In this document: piece by piece, positions 5,797 to 6,433 of the stretch
Position numbering within the stretch: the first letter of the stretch is position 1
Layout: the number at the start of each line of letters is the position of its first letter
Source: Deltaproteobacteria bacterium
GTDB taxonomy: Bacteria; Desulfobacterota; Desulfobacteria; Desulfobacterales; Desulfobacteraceae
Assembly (NCBI GenBank): GCA_019314105.1
Contig: JAFCZY010000114.1
Location: 1 to 6,433, forward strand
Direction: 5' to 3'
Length of the DNA: 6,433 bases
Made by a program: the position numbers and the translations under genes
The notes under the pieces: generated by a model
Told to the model about the DNA's origin: nothing
The model's input: only the letters and a program-made list of their open reading frames with translations
Database searches by the model: none

Positions 5797-6433
5797 ATGA
5801 CAACAGATAATTTGGCCCCGAAAAGTTCCAGCTTAATGGTGGTTGGTGGTGGCATCAGCGGCCTTACGACTGCCCTGGAAGCTGCCGAAGTGGGGTATGA
5901 GGTCTTCCTTGTGGAAAAGGAAGCATCCCTTGGCGGAAGAGTATCCCAGTTAAAACACTACTTCCCCAAACTTTGCCCGCCCACTTGCGGACTTGAAATT
6001 AACTACAGAAGACTCAAAGACAACAAAAACATTAAAGTATTCACCCTGTCAGAAGTACAGAATGTATCCGGATCTGCCGGTGACTACACTGTCACTGTAA
6101 AAACAGCCCCACGATATGTAAATGAAAATTGCACTGCCTGCGGCGACTGCGCAAAAGTTTGTGACACTGAAATCTCTAATGATTTTAATTTTGGCATGGA
6201 CCGCAGAAAAGCGGCTTATCTCCCCCATAACATGGCATTTCCCATGCGGTACGTTATGGATCCTGCCATGAGTACAGATGACCGTGACAAAGTCAAAGAG
6301 GCCTGTAAATATGAGGCGGTTGATTTTGACATGGAAGAAAAAACGTTTGATCTTAAAGTGGGTGCGGTTGTCTGGAATACCGGATGGGCTCCTTATGATG
6401 CCACAAAAATTGACAATCTTGGATTTGGCAGAT
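5797..6433 (+). CDS. qmoA: QmoA, HdrA-like flavoprotein of the quinone-interacting oxidoreductase complex, 3'-partial
   Basis: Only the first 212 codons are in the window and the frame is open at the right edge. QmoA is a soluble FAD subunit of QmoABC, a membrane-anchored complex related to heterodisulfide reductase that is thought to carry electrons from menaquinol to AprBA. The N-terminus shows the FAD-binding loop VVGGGISGLTTALEAAE (15-31) and VEKEASLGGR (39-48), then the conserved HdrA-type C60-P-P-T-C64. A ferredoxin-like [4Fe-4S] motif follows at C112, C115, C118 and C122 (CTACGDCAKVC); the residue after the last cysteine is Asp where ferredoxins usually have Pro. The stretch RKAAYLPHNMAFPMRYVMD (137-155) is typical of HdrA/QmoA proteins. 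The start is supported by GGAGG (5786-5790), six bases before the ATG. Its place right after aprBA is the usual sulfate-reducer arrangement and separates it from a methanogen-type HdrA. qmoB and qmoC would be expected next, outside the window. Confidence 0.93.
   Translation, partial: MTTDNLAPKSSSLMVVGGGISGLTTALEAAEVGYEVFLVEKEASLGGRVSQLKHYFPKLCPPTCGLEINYRRLKDNKNIKVFTLSEVQNVSGSAGDYTVTVKTAPRYVNENCTACGDCAKVCDTEISNDFNFGMDRRKAAYLPHNMAFPMRYVMDPAMSTDDRDKVKEACKYEAVDFDMEEKTFDLKVGAVVWNTGWAPYDATKIDNLGFGR

Noticed and set aside
1..6433. CRISPR array, tRNA, rRNA, insertion sequence or phage genes
   Set aside because: No repeat-spacer pattern, tRNA-like fold, rRNA segment, transposase or integrase motif was seen on either strand.

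Overview
This window comes from a dissimilatory sulfate reducer, most likely a member of the Desulfobacterales (Desulfobacter/Desulfobacula-like). The evidence is a complete aprB-aprA pair (adenylylsulfate reductase) followed by the start of qmoA (quinone-interacting membrane-bound oxidoreductase). Base composition looks moderately AT-rich by eye, and the spacers are very AT-rich. The genus is an inference from the gene content and the general look of AprA, not from a search.

Layout. (1) Positions 3-1112, plus strand: a GAF plus HD-GYP signalling protein, cut at its 5' end by the window. (2) Positions 1114-2681, minus strand: a two-gene unit, with a CxxCxxCC-type (YkgJ-like) cysteine-cluster protein first and a divergent short-chain dehydrogenase second. 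It converges on the HD-GYP gene with one base between the stop codons. (3) Positions 2682-3065: a 384-base divergent spacer holding a perfect 14-bp inverted repeat, a probable sigma70-type promoter, and two small hairpins in the predicted aprB leader. (4) Positions 3066-5518: aprB and aprA, each with a full GGAGGT Shine-Dalgarno. (5) Positions 5519-5796: a strong intrinsic terminator, then a second long imperfect hairpin with 23-bp arms, then an AT-rich tract with a TATAAT box. (6) Positions 5797 to the edge: qmoA, cut at its 3' end.

How the genes work together. AprBA reduces adenylylsulfate (APS) to sulfite and AMP in the cytoplasm. QmoABC is the membrane complex thought to pass electrons from menaquinol to AprBA. 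The terminator and structured spacer between aprA and qmoA suggest that the abundant soluble reductase and the less abundant membrane complex are made at different levels from neighbouring or partly shared transcripts. No sat (ATP sulfurylase) gene lies in the window. The three genes upstream have no evident direct role in sulfate reduction.

The core pathway here is well known. The less explained parts are the non-coding structures (the long aprA-qmoA hairpin, the 14-bp inverted repeat, the paired leader hairpins) and an SDR protein that has lost two of its four usual catalytic residues.
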